DNA of 64,000 nt from Paenibacillus_T sp033239625 (GCF_033239625.1 NZ_BTCK01000005.1:124001-188000); one strand, 5' to 3'; numbered from the stretch's first letter, positions 35,816-44,672 are shown. Numbers and translations: made by a program. The notes: generated by a model from the letters alone, not told the origin.

Positions 35816-36229
35816 ATGAGAAAATGTTTGAATAACTTTCGTTTGGATTTCGGTCAAAGTATAGTTGGATTTGAACAGTATAGGTATTTTCAAATTAACG
35901 GATTTGAAGAGGAAAGCAAATTCTGCATTTTACAGAGCGAGGGGGATTCGAATATTGGGTTTGTCCTAGTATCGCCCTTTGAACAATATCCTGAATACGA
36001 AGTTCAATTAAGCGAAGAGATTATAGAAACATTGCGTATAACGAGCCCAGAAGACGTGGCAGTTTTTAATATCGTTACGATCAGGCATCCATTCGAATCT
36101 TCTACGATTAACCTGTTTGCACCACTTGTTGTCAATGTCCAAACAGGCGAAAGCAGACAAATATTGCTGAGCCATACAGCCTACTCGATTCACTCCCCTA
36201 TTTTTCCGCAGCGAAGCGAGGTGGGATAG
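35816..36229 (+). CDS. fliW: Flagellar assembly factor FliW
   Basis: FliW binds newly made flagellin and, when flagellin is exported, is freed to bind and inhibit CsrA. The 137-residue product has the family core GFEQYRYFQI ... SEIIETLRI-like and FNIVTIRHPFESSTINLFAPLVVN. ATG 35816 is chosen because GGAGGGTGA ends 7 nt upstream; the earlier in-frame ATG 35798 overlaps that ribosome site. csrA begins 4 nt after its stop, which supports co-expression of the partner pair. Confidence 0.95.
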   Translation: MRKCLNNFRLDFGQSIVGFEQYRYFQINGFEEESKFCILQSEGDSNIGFVLVSPFEQYPEYEVQLSEEIIETLRITSPEDVAVFNIVTIRHPFESSTINLFAPLVVNVQTGESRQILLSHTAYSIHSPIFPQRSEVG

Positions 36230-36232
36230 TCG

Positions 36233-36469
36233 GTGCTGATTCTGAGCAGAAAACGAGGTCAATCGATCGTTATTAATCAAAATATCGAGATATTTATAAC
36301 TGCAATTGATGGTGATCAAGTTAAGATAGGGATCAGGGCTCCGAAAGAGTATGCAATCATTCGAAAAGAAGTGATAGATGACGTCCGATCATCAAATCAT
36401 AATGCGTTGTCGAAAACAGTTGACATAGATCAATTGAAAAAATGGGTACAAAGTCGCGGTTTAGAGTGA
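36233..36469 (+). CDS. csrA: Carbon storage regulator CsrA (translational repressor of flagellin)
   Basis: CsrA dimers bind GGA motifs in mRNA leaders and block translation. The 78-residue product begins LILSRKRGQSIVI and includes the conserved GIRAPKEYAIIRKEV RNA-binding strand. The GTG start at 36233 has GAGGTGGG 8 nt upstream. With fliW (4 nt upstream) and hag (125 nt downstream), which carries a matching site in its leader, it makes the FliW-CsrA-flagellin feedback loop known from B. subtilis. Confidence 0.97.
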   Translation: MLILSRKRGQSIVINQNIEIFITAIDGDQVKIGIRAPKEYAIIRKEVIDDVRSSNHNALSKTVDIDQLKKWVQSRGLE

Positions 36470-36497
36470 AAAACTAATAAATAAATCGAGAATGCTA

Positions 36498-36525
36498 TAA
36501 AGAAACATTGTGATCCCTCCGATAA
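36498..36525 (+). promoter_or_regulatory. Sigma-D promoter of hag
   Basis: TAAA, 16 nt, TCCGATAA. The predicted start near 36532 gives a ~60-nt leader. Confidence 0.8.
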
Positions 36526-36551
36526 TAGTAGTGTAGGGCAAAAAGCCCCGT

Positions 36552-36585
36552 TCCACATGGAAGTGGACAATACATTTCAGGGAGG
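36552..36585 (+). promoter_or_regulatory. CsrA-binding hairpin and ribosome site in the hag leader
   Basis: TCCAC and GTGGA (36552-36556, 36563-36567) form a 5-bp stem presenting ATGGAA in the loop. ACATGGAAGT equals the CsrA consensus ACANGGANGU. A second GGA lies in the ribosome site AGGGAGG at 36579-36585. Confidence 0.7.
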
Positions 36586-36593
36586 AAATTCAA

Positions 36594-37412
36594 ATGATTA
36601 TCAACCACAATCTTAATGCAATGAACTCGCACCGTAACCTGGCTTTTAACAACATCCAACAAGGCAAATCCAGCGAAAAACTTTCGTCCGGCTACCGTAT
36701 TAACCGTGCTGCTGACGATGCAGCTGGTCTTTCGATTTCGGAGAAAATGCGCTCCCAAATTAAATCGATGAACCAAGGTATGCGCAATGCTCAAGATGGT
36801 ATCTCGATGGTACAAGCTGCTGAGGGTGCAATGAACGAAGTTTCCGACATGCTGACTCGCATGAAAGAACTGACGGTTCAAGCGAACAACGGTACGTACA
36901 ACACGACGGACCTTCTGGCTATGGATGATGAGTACCAAAAACTGGCTACTGCAATCGATGACATTGCTAATAAGTTCCAGTTTAACGGCAAAAAACTTCT
37001 CGACGCTTCCGGCGGTAACATCACGATCCAAACAGGTGGTGGAGCAGCAGATACGGTTGTTGTTAACTTCACACCAATCGATATCAAGAAAGCAACGCTT
37101 GCTATCGCGACGGGTTCGTTGGGAACTGCTGGCGTACCTGCATCGGAACTGACGGCTGTTGACGCGGCTATCGAGAAAGTAAACACGGCTCGTTCGACGC
37201 TGGGTGCTTTCCAAAACCAACTGGAACACGTGTACAATAACGTAGGCGTAAACGCAGAGAACCTGCAAGCGGCTGAATCCCGTATCCGTGATACGGACAT
37301 GGCTGCAGAAATGATGCAGTACACGAAATTCAACATCCTGCAACAAGCTTCTACGGCTATGCTCGCTCAAGCAAATCAAGCTCCACAAGGCGTATTGCAA
37401 CTTCTTCGTTAA
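36594..37412 (+). CDS. hag: Flagellin
   Basis: This is the filament subunit. The 272-residue product has full N-terminal D0/D1 (MIINHNLNAMNSHRNL, SSGYRINRAADDAAGL) and C-terminal D1/D0 (ESRIRDTDMAAEMMQYTK ... LQLLR) regions, joined by only a short middle part, so no D2/D3 outer domains exist. There is no signal peptide, as export is by the flagellar type III system. Codon use is strongly biased, similar to the S-layer gene. CAGGGAGG precedes ATG 36594 and a strong terminator follows. Expression is predicted to need sigma-D and to be repressed by CsrA. Confidence 0.98.
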   Translation: MIINHNLNAMNSHRNLAFNNIQQGKSSEKLSSGYRINRAADDAAGLSISEKMRSQIKSMNQGMRNAQDGISMVQAAEGAMNEVSDMLTRMKELTVQANNGTYNTTDLLAMDDEYQKLATAIDDIANKFQFNGKKLLDASGGNITIQTGGGAADTVVVNFTPIDIKKATLAIATGSLGTAGVPASELTAVDAAIEKVNTARSTLGAFQNQLEHVYNNVGVNAENLQAAESRIRDTDMAAEMMQYTKFNILQQASTAMLAQANQAPQGVLQLLR

Positions 37413-37427
37413 TCATTTGCGCAAAAG

Positions 37428-37461
37428 GAGGCCCTCCATTTTACTGGCGGGCCTCTTTTTC
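37428..37461 (+). terminator. Rho-independent terminator after hag
   Basis: GAGGCCCTCC pairs with GGCGGGCCTC (one mismatch) across an 8-nt loop, then TTTTTC. Confidence 0.92.
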
Positions 37462-37481
37462 TATCCGAGGACTGGTGATAT

Positions 37482-38531
37482 ATGATGATCAGCGTTTGTT
37501 TAATAGTTAAGAATGAAGCTCACCAATTAACAAGATCTCTAAAGAGCATACCATCAGAATGCGAAATAATTGTTGTGGATACAGGCTCAACCGATGGAAC
37601 TGTAGATGTAGCTAAAGAAGCAGGTGCTCGTCTTTTTCACTTTGAATGGAACGATGACTTTTCGGCAGCAAGAAACTATTCGATCTCGAAAGCGACAGGG
37701 AAGTATATATTTATTATGGATGCAGACGAGGAGCTTTCGGAAGATTGGTTGAGCAAGGTGGAGGCTCACGTCGAAGAGTATCCACATGAAGCAACGACTG
37801 TAGTTATACATAATATCGGTAACAAGGAAACGTCCCGTCATCGAATGGTTCGACTATTCCCTAATGATTTCCGTTATCGATATAAAGGCAGAGTCCATGA
37901 GCAAGTGTATTGCAATAACGAGATCGCTTCGGCTGTCCATAGTGATTTAGAGATTATGCACTATGGATATGTAGAGGATGAGTATGAGAATAAAGGAAAG
38001 TTTGACAGGTATCTCGCGTTATATATCCGATCGCTTGAAGAGGACCCCAATGACGGGTACATGCTGTACCAACTAGGCAAATTATATTACTCGGCTGGAA
38101 AGTATCGGGAAGCATACGAACCGTTGGCAAAATCTGCTGACTTGCAGCAATTCGAGATGTTGTACTATGCGCCAATGGTAGTAATGCTAGGGTATACGCT
38201 GAAGGAATTTGGATATAGCAAGGAAGCTTTTGAACTATTAGAGCCTCTTCTGTCCTTGTACCCTAAGTTTCCTGATCTGCCCTTTGCTTTAGGTATGTTG
38301 GCAATGGAAGCGGGGTTATTCGATCGAATCGAAGAGTGCTTTAAGTTAGCCCTGTCTATTGGTGATACGGACAAATATACGTCCATCTTAGGCGTAGGTA
38401 CGTTTCGGTCATCCCATAACCTAGCCGTTTTTTATGAGGTGTGCGGCAAACTGGAGCTAGCGAATCAATATTATTTAAAGGCGGCGTCTAGTGGATTTGA
38501 ACCTTCAATCTCAAGAATGAGTTTAAAATAA
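37482..38531 (+). CDS. Family 2 glycosyltransferase with C-terminal TPR helices
   Basis: The 349-residue product opens with a GT-A domain: SVCLIVKNEAHQLTRSL, the nucleotide-binding VVDTGSTDGT (~residue 30), FHFEWNDDFSAARNYSI, and the metal-binding IMDADEEL (~80). The C-terminal half (~190-345) is made of paired helices like TPR repeats (YMLYQLGKLYYSAGKYREA). Such TPR-GT2 enzymes often modify proteins; placed directly between hag and fliD, flagellin glycosylation is the likely job, though not proven. The first residues suit either ATG 37482 or 37485. It shares its layout with the larger minus-strand gene at 44893. Confidence 0.88.
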   Translation: MMISVCLIVKNEAHQLTRSLKSIPSECEIIVVDTGSTDGTVDVAKEAGARLFHFEWNDDFSAARNYSISKATGKYIFIMDADEELSEDWLSKVEAHVEEYPHEATTVVIHNIGNKETSRHRMVRLFPNDFRYRYKGRVHEQVYCNNEIASAVHSDLEIMHYGYVEDEYENKGKFDRYLALYIRSLEEDPNDGYMLYQLGKLYYSAGKYREAYEPLAKSADLQQFEMLYYAPMVVMLGYTLKEFGYSKEAFELLEPLLSLYPKFPDLPFALGMLAMEAGLFDRIEECFKLALSIGDTDKYTSILGVGTFRSSHNLAVFYEVCGKLELANQYYLKAASSGFEPSISRMSLK

Positions 38532-38533
38532 AC

Positions 38534-38561
38534 TAAAAAAAACCATTACATCTTACGATAT
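38534..38561 (+). promoter_or_regulatory. Sigma-D promoter of fliD operon
   Basis: TAAA, 16 nt, TACGATAT (the core CGATAT is perfect). It starts 3 nt after the glycosyltransferase stop codon and lies 38 nt before fliD. Confidence 0.65.
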
Positions 38562-38598
38562 ATATAGTAACAATATATATTTCGGAGGGATATCAATT

Positions 38599-40413
38599 AT
38601 GGTGATGCGAATTACTGGTCTTTCGTCAGGGATGGACATTGACAAAATGGTAAGCGATTTAATGAAAGTCGAGAAGGTCCCGCAAGACAAGCTTCGGCAA
38701 AAAAAAGAGCTCTTATCGTTTCAAACCATTCTGTATCGTGAAATCAATACAAAGATGGCAGCGTTGAGAGATGCGCTGAACAATGTTCGGTATAGCAGTA
38801 ATGTGACTGGTTTCAAGGCTGCAGCATCGAGCAATGAAGTGTCGGTTGTTGCCAATTCAGCCACATCGGCCTCCAGCCACACGATTCAAGTCAATGAATT
38901 AGCCACCAATTCAAAATTAACAGGATCCGCAGGGGTAACGAATTTTGGACTGGTTGGAACGGCTTATTCAAGCCAAACAATCGATACGACAAACAATAAA
39001 ATCGTGTTGACTGTTGATAACTCTGCAAAAGTTATTACGTTGACTCCTAAAGCCGGAGGGTATACCGTCGATGAAATGAAGGACGAACTCCAGAAACAAA
39101 TCGATAGTACGTTCGGTAAAAACATGGTAACGGTCGGGGTGAATGGAGGGGCACTAGAATTATCGCCAGTAGCGAAATCTGGGTTCACTCCTCAGGTAAT
39201 CGTTAGTGGTACAAATACGTCTGTCCTTGGATTTACAAATGGCCAATCCTATCGCTTTTCAGTAGGGCAGACGATTGGCGATTTGGCTACGTCTAACAAA
39301 TTAACAGGATCAGGATCATTGGCTACATCAGGTCAGTTTCAGATTACTGGTAGCGGCGGTACAGCGACGATTGATTACGTTCCCACGGATTCGATTCAAA
39401 CCATTATGAATAAAGTCAATGCCTCTGCTGCCGAGGTTACGATGACGTATGACTCCGTCAACGATCAGTTTGTTATGAAGAGCAAGAAGACTGGCGTTGC
39501 TACGGGGATTTCTGTACAGGATGTTACCGGGAATCTTATGTCGACCTTCAAGATGGAAACTGCAACTGCTGCAGTAGGTAAAGATGCGTCATACATTCTT
39601 GATAACGGTTCTGTGCAAACGAGCGCAACAAATTCAATCAGTACGGGCGATGGTACGACAATCACGTTCAATAATACAACGACATCGCCAATCACGATTA
39701 CAGTGGCTAGCGACCCGTCCGCGGTTATTGATAAAATCAAAAAGTTTGTTACGGCTTACAATGATATGATTGACCTTGTTAATACACGGCTTTCCGAACA
39801 AAAGGAAAAAGGGTACCAACCGCTTTCAGATGAACAAAAAGATGCGATGAACGATGAGGATATTGCAAACTGGAATAAAAAGGTCCAGCAAGGCTTGTTG
39901 AGTAACTCGCCTATACTGAAAAAGATTAAATCGTCGTTACGAGAAGTTTTTAGCGATACGGTAAGCGGGCTGGACCCGGCGTTTAGCACATTGTCTTCGG
40001 TCGGTATCACAACGGTGCCATACGTCACAGGCGTACCGCAGAACGCCGGAAAACTACAAATAGATGAAGATAAGCTAAGGGATGCAATTCTCCAAAACCC
40101 TGATGCAGTAAATAAATTGTTTACTAACAATCCAGGATACGAGAGTCAGCAGGGTGTTGCGGTAAAACTGTACAACCGGGTGGATTCTTTGCTGGGTAAT
40201 CTGATCGATCAAGCCGGTAGAACAGGCGGAAAAGATGATGATATTACCACTGTTATCGGAAGTCAGATCAATAAGCTAAATCTAAAAATCACCGATTTTA
40301 CGGCTCTTCTAAATAAGAAGGAAGATAACTACTATCGTAGATTTACAGCGATGGAGCAAGCAATAGAAAAAGGTAATGCTCAGATGGCGTGGCTATCTCA
40401 ACAATTAGGATAA
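38599..40413 (+). CDS. fliD: Flagellar filament capping protein FliD
   Basis: HAP2 caps the filament tip and helps flagellin fold into place. The 604-residue product shows the N-terminal family domain (RITGLSSGMDIDKMVSDLM), a variable beta-rich middle, and the C-terminal domain ending in a long helical region (LNKKEDNYYRRFTAMEQAI). GGAGGG lies 9 nt before ATG 38599. It is first in the fliD-flaG-fliS-fliT group. Confidence 0.97.
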   Translation: MVMRITGLSSGMDIDKMVSDLMKVEKVPQDKLRQKKELLSFQTILYREINTKMAALRDALNNVRYSSNVTGFKAAASSNEVSVVANSATSASSHTIQVNELATNSKLTGSAGVTNFGLVGTAYSSQTIDTTNNKIVLTVDNSAKVITLTPKAGGYTVDEMKDELQKQIDSTFGKNMVTVGVNGGALELSPVAKSGFTPQVIVSGTNTSVLGFTNGQSYRFSVGQTIGDLATSNKLTGSGSLATSGQFQITGSGGTATIDYVPTDSIQTIMNKVNASAAEVTMTYDSVNDQFVMKSKKTGVATGISVQDVTGNLMSTFKMETATAAVGKDASYILDNGSVQTSATNSISTGDGTTITFNNTTTSPITITVASDPSAVIDKIKKFVTAYNDMIDLVNTRLSEQKEKGYQPLSDEQKDAMNDEDIANWNKKVQQGLLSNSPILKKIKSSLREVFSDTVSGLDPAFSTLSSVGITTVPYVTGVPQNAGKLQIDEDKLRDAILQNPDAVNKLFTNNPGYESQQGVAVKLYNRVDSLLGNLIDQAGRTGGKDDDITTVIGSQINKLNLKITDFTALLNKKEDNYYRRFTAMEQAIEKGNAQMAWLSQQLG

Positions 40414-40435
40414 ACGGAGAGGAGGGGGCTTGACT

Positions 40436-40789
40436 ATGGAAATACAGTCCAAGTCGGTCTCACTGCCGTCGCCGGCCGCAAAGGCAACGGTTGAACCGAT
40501 TAAGTCGAGTGGCATGTACTACGAACTGAAAGAAAAGAGCAAATTCTCGATTTTGAGCATAAGCGAAAAAGTGTTATATGACTCGATTGTTAAGGCGAAT
40601 AAAGCGGTACAAGGAACGGAGCATGAGTTCAAATATAAGATTCACGAAGCAACGGGACAGGTCATAGTGCAAATCCTGAATAAAGAAACGCATGATATTA
40701 TACACGAATTGCCATCAGAAAAGTTCATTGATCTAGTGGAGAAACTAAAAGAACTCACTGTGGGTGCTATCATCGACGAGAAGAGGTGA
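40436..40789 (+). CDS. flaG: Flagellar protein FlaG
   Basis: The 117-residue product carries the FlaG core (LYDSIVKANKAVQGTEHEFKYKIHEATGQ, then VQILNKETHDIIHELPSEKFIDLVEKL). FlaG family proteins influence filament length. ATG 40436 is preferred over TTG 40430 given GAGGAGGGGG upstream. It lies between fliD and fliS as in many Bacilli. Confidence 0.93.
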   Translation: MEIQSKSVSLPSPAAKATVEPIKSSGMYYELKEKSKFSILSISEKVLYDSIVKANKAVQGTEHEFKYKIHEATGQVIVQILNKETHDIIHELPSEKFIDLVEKLKELTVGAIIDEKR

Positions 40790-40798
40790 AGAGTGGTT

Positions 40799-41191
40799 AT
40801 GCTTCCCGTACAAAACAATTATTTAAACGCCCAAGTGCAAACCAGCACTCCTGGAGAATTGACGCTACTATTGTATAACGGATGTATAAGGTTTATTAAA
40901 CTAGCCATTGTTGCAATTGATAAGAAAGATATTATCGAAAAGCATAAAAATTTAATCAGAGCGCAGGACATTATCGATGAGCTGCTCTCTACGTTGAACA
41001 TGGATTATGAGATTTCGCACAATCTTAAGAGTCTTTACACTTTTCTTCATAGCAAGTTGCTCGAAGCGAATGTGAAAGTAGACCGAGATGCAGCTGAGTG
41101 GTGTTTGAAAATGATCACAGAACTGAGAGATACCTGGTTGGAGGCTATTAGAAGCCTAAGAGTAGATGAGAAAGTGAAGACTTCCGTATGA
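40799..41191 (+). CDS. fliS: Flagellin export chaperone FliS
   Basis: FliS wraps the flagellin C-terminus in the cytosol and stops early polymerisation. The 130-residue helical product has NNYLNAQVQTSTPGELTLLLYNGCIRFI, the family signature, at the start. ATG 40799 is chosen since AAGAGGTGA ends 9 nt before it; GTG 40793 is too near that site. It overlaps the next gene by ATGA. Confidence 0.96.
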   Translation: MLPVQNNYLNAQVQTSTPGELTLLLYNGCIRFIKLAIVAIDKKDIIEKHKNLIRAQDIIDELLSTLNMDYEISHNLKSLYTFLHSKLLEANVKVDRDAAEWCLKMITELRDTWLEAIRSLRVDEKVKTSV

Positions 41192-41559
41192 CATTATCCA
41201 ATGCTTATTCCCCAGTAGAATCGCTGCTTAAAGAGTTGCTTGTTGTGACAAATACTATCGCTGAACTGGATCTGAAAGAAGTAGCAAACGATAGTTTGCT
41301 ACTTTCTTTTCGGATTCGACAGGTGGAATTAAGAGATTCAATTAGTCATGCAATACAAGGAACGATGTTGACGGAGACAGATAAGATAATCGTTGCACAG
41401 TGCCTTGAGATTGAATATACCATCATGAACAAAATGCTATCTATACAAGAGGAGAACAGAAGTCATCTCAGAATGCTGAATAATGGAAAGTTAACTAGAA
41501 ATGCATATCAATACGAACGCGCGTCGAATATGGGTTATTTCATTGATCAGCATCAATAA
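41188..41559 (+). CDS. fliT: FliT-like flagellar chaperone (tentative)
   Basis: The 123-residue, mostly helical product directly follows fliS with a 4-nt overlap, the position of fliT in Bacillus. FliT assists FliD export. Sequence similarity is too weak to be sure by eye; the call rests on position, size and helix content. Confidence 0.65.
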   Translation: MTLSNAYSPVESLLKELLVVTNTIAELDLKEVANDSLLLSFRIRQVELRDSISHAIQGTMLTETDKIIVAQCLEIEYTIMNKMLSIQEENRSHLRMLNNGKLTRNAYQYERASNMGYFIDQHQ

Positions 41560-41584
41560 ATAGGAAAATGTACTCATAAATAGA

Positions 41585-41613
41585 TTGGAATTTTTGTTGT
41601 TTTAGAATATAAT
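41585..41613 (+). promoter_or_regulatory. Sigma-A promoter of the riboswitch-controlled adhesin gene
   Basis: TTGGAA, 17 nt, perfect TATAAT. The predicted start near 41620 places the whole riboswitch in the leader. Confidence 0.8.
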
Positions 41614-41639
41614 GGTTTTAAATAACTGATTAATTTAAT

Positions 41640-41715
41640 AACTTAGCAAAACTATAGTGATATAGTGACGCAAAGCCATGGGTCTCTGGAACCGGAGATT
41701 GCCAGGTTGCATGTT
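41640..41715 (+). promoter_or_regulatory. Cyclic di-GMP-I (GEMM-I) riboswitch aptamer
   Basis: Features of class I c-di-GMP aptamers are present in order. They are: GCAA (41646-41649) that pairs with TTGC (41707-41710) to close P1; a hairpin ACTATA/TATAGT with the GNRA tetraloop GTGA (41657-41660); the conserved GACGCAAAGCC (41667-41677); a second hairpin TCTCTGG/CCGGAGA that would hold the tetraloop receptor; and GCCAGGTTGC (41701-41710). This reads very close to known Firmicute examples. Ligand binding is expected to stabilise P1. Confidence 0.88.
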
Positions 41716-41727
41716 TGAGGTAGAGAA

Positions 41728-41752
41728 CAATAGCAACCGCTATTGTTTTTTA
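41728..41752 (+). terminator. Expression-platform terminator of the c-di-GMP riboswitch
   Basis: CAATAGC (41728-41734), loop AACC, GCTATTG (41739-41745), then six T. GCAACC (41733-41738) inside this hairpin is complementary to GGTTGC (41705-41710) of the aptamer P1 strand, so the two structures compete. Confidence 0.9.
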
Positions 41753-41777
41753 TTATAAAAAAATAGGAGGGTTTAGA

Positions 41778-44672
41778 ATGGTGAGAATAAAGCAAACTGT
41801 AATTGTGATTCTATCACTTTGCATTGCTTTGTGCGGTTTATTCGTGCCAAAGACAGATGCAGCAGTAAATGACTATGTTTCTGTAACAAAGACTTTAGAT
41901 AAGACGACGATGACGACAGAAGAAGAGGCTACGGTAACATTGAATATTTCAGGGACGCCCCCCGTTAATGTTGTCATGCCGAGCGACGTTATCTTGATCA
42001 TCGACAAATCTGGTAGTATGCTCCCTTCTTACAACAATGGCGAAGATAAGATGACTGCTGCAAAGGAAGCAGCAAAAGGCTTTATTGATCTTATGGACAT
42101 GAACTATCACCGCGTAGGAATCGTAGACTTTTCTTCTTCTAATACAATTGGTACCTTCCCTCTCACGACGGACAAGGATGCGGCAAAAAATTATATAAAC
42201 GGAATTACCGCAAATGGTAGCACGGCAACTGGCGATGCGATCCAAGTTGCGACTTCCCTATTAGCCAACCAACGTCCCGATGCTCAGCCGGTTATCGTTA
42301 TCATGACAGATGGTGATGCGACGCAACCTACCAACGATCCATATGGATATGCAAAGCAACAAGCGCAAGCAGCAAAAGATGCAGGAATCGTCTTCTATAC
42401 GATTGCGCTTTTAAAATCGACGGATGATCCTGATTCAAGCGGACCCAACGTTCTCCTTAAAGAGATGGCTACTACCTCTGCACATCATCATTTCGTGTTA
42501 GGCTCCACTGGTCTTAGCGATATTTATGCTGCAATCGTTAAAGAGATTGGTATGGCAAGTGCATATGATGTCAAAGTAACGGATATCGTAGATCCGAATT
42601 TTGAAATCGTACCTGGCTCGGCAGACAACAATATACCTAAACCGACCATTACGGGCAACACTTTAACGTGGGATTTTAAAGAATTGAAAAACAGCGTACT
42701 TTCTTTTACTTATAAGATACGTCCTGTAGATAAAACGAAAGCAGGTACATTCCCTGTATCGAATGTAACGTCATCAATAACATATAAGGACTACGCAGGC
42801 GCTGCTCGCGTGAAGAATATCCCTACCGCGAATATTACGGTTAAGCTTCCTGCTCCTGTCATTACATCGCTTGAACAGGCTTCAGGTCACCCAAGGGGCG
42901 GAGAAACTGTTACAATTCACGGTAAAAACTTCGTTAACGGCGCTAAGGTGACATTTGGTACGGCCAGTGCAACGAATGTATCCTTCGTGGACAGCAACAC
43001 GATTACGGTTACGAGTCCAGCCGGCGTTCAAGGTACGGTAACCGTAACTGTCCAAAATCCAGATTCACAAAAGGCAACCGCACAATATCAATACAAAACA
43101 AATCCTACGGTAACCAGCATCACACCGAGCAGTGGTCCGTTTGATGGCGGGAATACTGTGGAAATTATCGGTGCTTACTTTATGCCAACCGCTACTGTGA
43201 CAATTGGCGGACAAGCAGCAACTGTTACGTACAGACTCAATACAACGAACCTTCGCGTTACGGCTCCCAAGGCATTAGCAGCGGGGCCTGCTGACGTAAC
43301 AATCACGAATCCGGATGGTACAAGCGTAGTTGTGACAGGCGGATATACATATGATCCGGCACCGATTACGGATCCGATTATCTCGAGTATTTCTCCGAAT
43401 ACAGGGCTAGTAACCGGCGGTGATATTGCCGTCATTGACGGTAAGAACTTTAAATCGGGTATGAAAGTATACATTGACGGTAAAGTTGCAACAACGACAT
43501 ATGTATCCGATACTCGTCTGCGTGTAACGATTCCAGCAGCGAGTCAACCGGGAGTAGTTGATGTGGCGGTAGCAGATCTAGCGGGAAATCTCTTCAAACT
43601 TCCAGCGGCATATACGTATACGGCTATTCAATACCCTACACCTACTGTTACCTCCATTAGTCCTAATAAGGGCTTGATTGCGGGCGGAGATATTGCATTC
43701 GTTGACGGCACCAATTTTGTTAGTGGAGTTTCTAAAGTTTCGATCGGCGGGAAGGCGTTGACAACAACTTTCGTTAGTTCGACGAGATTGCGCGTAACCA
43801 TTCCTGCAGGTGATGCGGCTGGGAAAGTCGATGTTGTTGTTACGAACAATGATAAGGTTTCAACCTTGACTGAAGGTTATGAGTACACGCTCCCTGTTAT
43901 CTTGCCAGTAAGCGTCACGTCGCTCACGCCGAACAACGGATTGATTACCGGTGGTACAGTGTTATACATTGATGGCACGAACTTTGCTTCAGGCGCGAAA
44001 GTCTACTTCGGAAGCACGCAGGTTTCAAGCACATACGTCAGCTCGACTCGTCTGCGTGTCACGTCGCCGGCTGCGGCAACACCAGGAAAAGTAGATATTA
44101 CGGTAACGAACCTGGATGGAGGAACGGGAACGCTGACGCAGGGATTTGAGTATACCGTATTGACGCCTACCATTACCTTATTGACGCCGAACCATGCTAA
44201 TAAGGTTGGCGGTGATATCATCTTTGTTGATGGTACGAATTTTGACAGCACGGCTAAGGTAACGATTAACGGAATTAATGCAACGACGGCATTTATTAGT
44301 GCTACTCGCTTGAGAGTCACAGTACCGGCCAGTGCGGTGGTAGGAACTGTTCCACTGGTCGTAACGTTAGGCAACGGACAGGCGGTAACTACTTCATTTA
44401 CGTATGATAGCGGACCGGTATTGCCAGCGCCTACGATTACGAGCATGTCGTTATCGAGCGGTGCTGTAGGCACAATTTTCTTTGTAGATGGTACGAATTT
44501 TACAGGCAAGGCCACTGTTTATTTTGGCACTACTAAAGTAACAACTACTTATGTGAGCGCATCGCGACTTCGAATTGCTGTACCTTCCGGAGTTGGAACG
44601 GGTCCGATAAGTGTGACAGTAGTCAATGACGACGGACAGGCAAGTAACGCAGTAACGTTTACAGTCACTTAG
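41778..44672 (+). CDS. Secreted von Willebrand A-domain protein with seven IPT/TIG repeats
   Basis: The 964-residue product has a signal peptide (residues 1-31, cleavage near TDAA). A vWA domain (~57-260) follows, with a complete-looking MIDAS start DKSGS and a downstream MTDGDATQ. Next is a DUF11/isopeptide-like beta domain (~265-360), then seven IPT/TIG Ig-like repeats (~360-964) each opening with (P)xITSxxPxxGxxxGGxxxxxxGxNF. This is the shape of an adhesin. No SLH domain, LPXTG motif, C-terminal membrane helix or stalk domain is visible, so the means of attachment is unclear. AGGAGG lies 7 nt before ATG 41778. Transcription runs through the c-di-GMP riboswitch. Confidence 0.9.
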   Translation: MVRIKQTVIVILSLCIALCGLFVPKTDAAVNDYVSVTKTLDKTTMTTEEEATVTLNISGTPPVNVVMPSDVILIIDKSGSMLPSYNNGEDKMTAAKEAAKGFIDLMDMNYHRVGIVDFSSSNTIGTFPLTTDKDAAKNYINGITANGSTATGDAIQVATSLLANQRPDAQPVIVIMTDGDATQPTNDPYGYAKQQAQAAKDAGIVFYTIALLKSTDDPDSSGPNVLLKEMATTSAHHHFVLGSTGLSDIYAAIVKEIGMASAYDVKVTDIVDPNFEIVPGSADNNIPKPTITGNTLTWDFKELKNSVLSFTYKIRPVDKTKAGTFPVSNVTSSITYKDYAGAARVKNIPTANITVKLPAPVITSLEQASGHPRGGETVTIHGKNFVNGAKVTFGTASATNVSFVDSNTITVTSPAGVQGTVTVTVQNPDSQKATAQYQYKTNPTVTSITPSSGPFDGGNTVEIIGAYFMPTATVTIGGQAATVTYRLNTTNLRVTAPKALAAGPADVTITNPDGTSVVVTGGYTYDPAPITDPIISSISPNTGLVTGGDIAVIDGKNFKSGMKVYIDGKVATTTYVSDTRLRVTIPAASQPGVVDVAVADLAGNLFKLPAAYTYTAIQYPTPTVTSISPNKGLIAGGDIAFVDGTNFVSGVSKVSIGGKALTTTFVSSTRLRVTIPAGDAAGKVDVVVTNNDKVSTLTEGYEYTLPVILPVSVTSLTPNNGLITGGTVLYIDGTNFASGAKVYFGSTQVSSTYVSSTRLRVTSPAAATPGKVDITVTNLDGGTGTLTQGFEYTVLTPTITLLTPNHANKVGGDIIFVDGTNFDSTAKVTINGINATTAFISATRLRVTVPASAVVGTVPLVVTLGNGQAVTTSFTYDSGPVLPAPTITSMSLSSGAVGTIFFVDGTNFTGKATVYFGTTKVTTTYVSASRLRIAVPSGVGTGPISVTVVNDDGQASNAVTFTVT

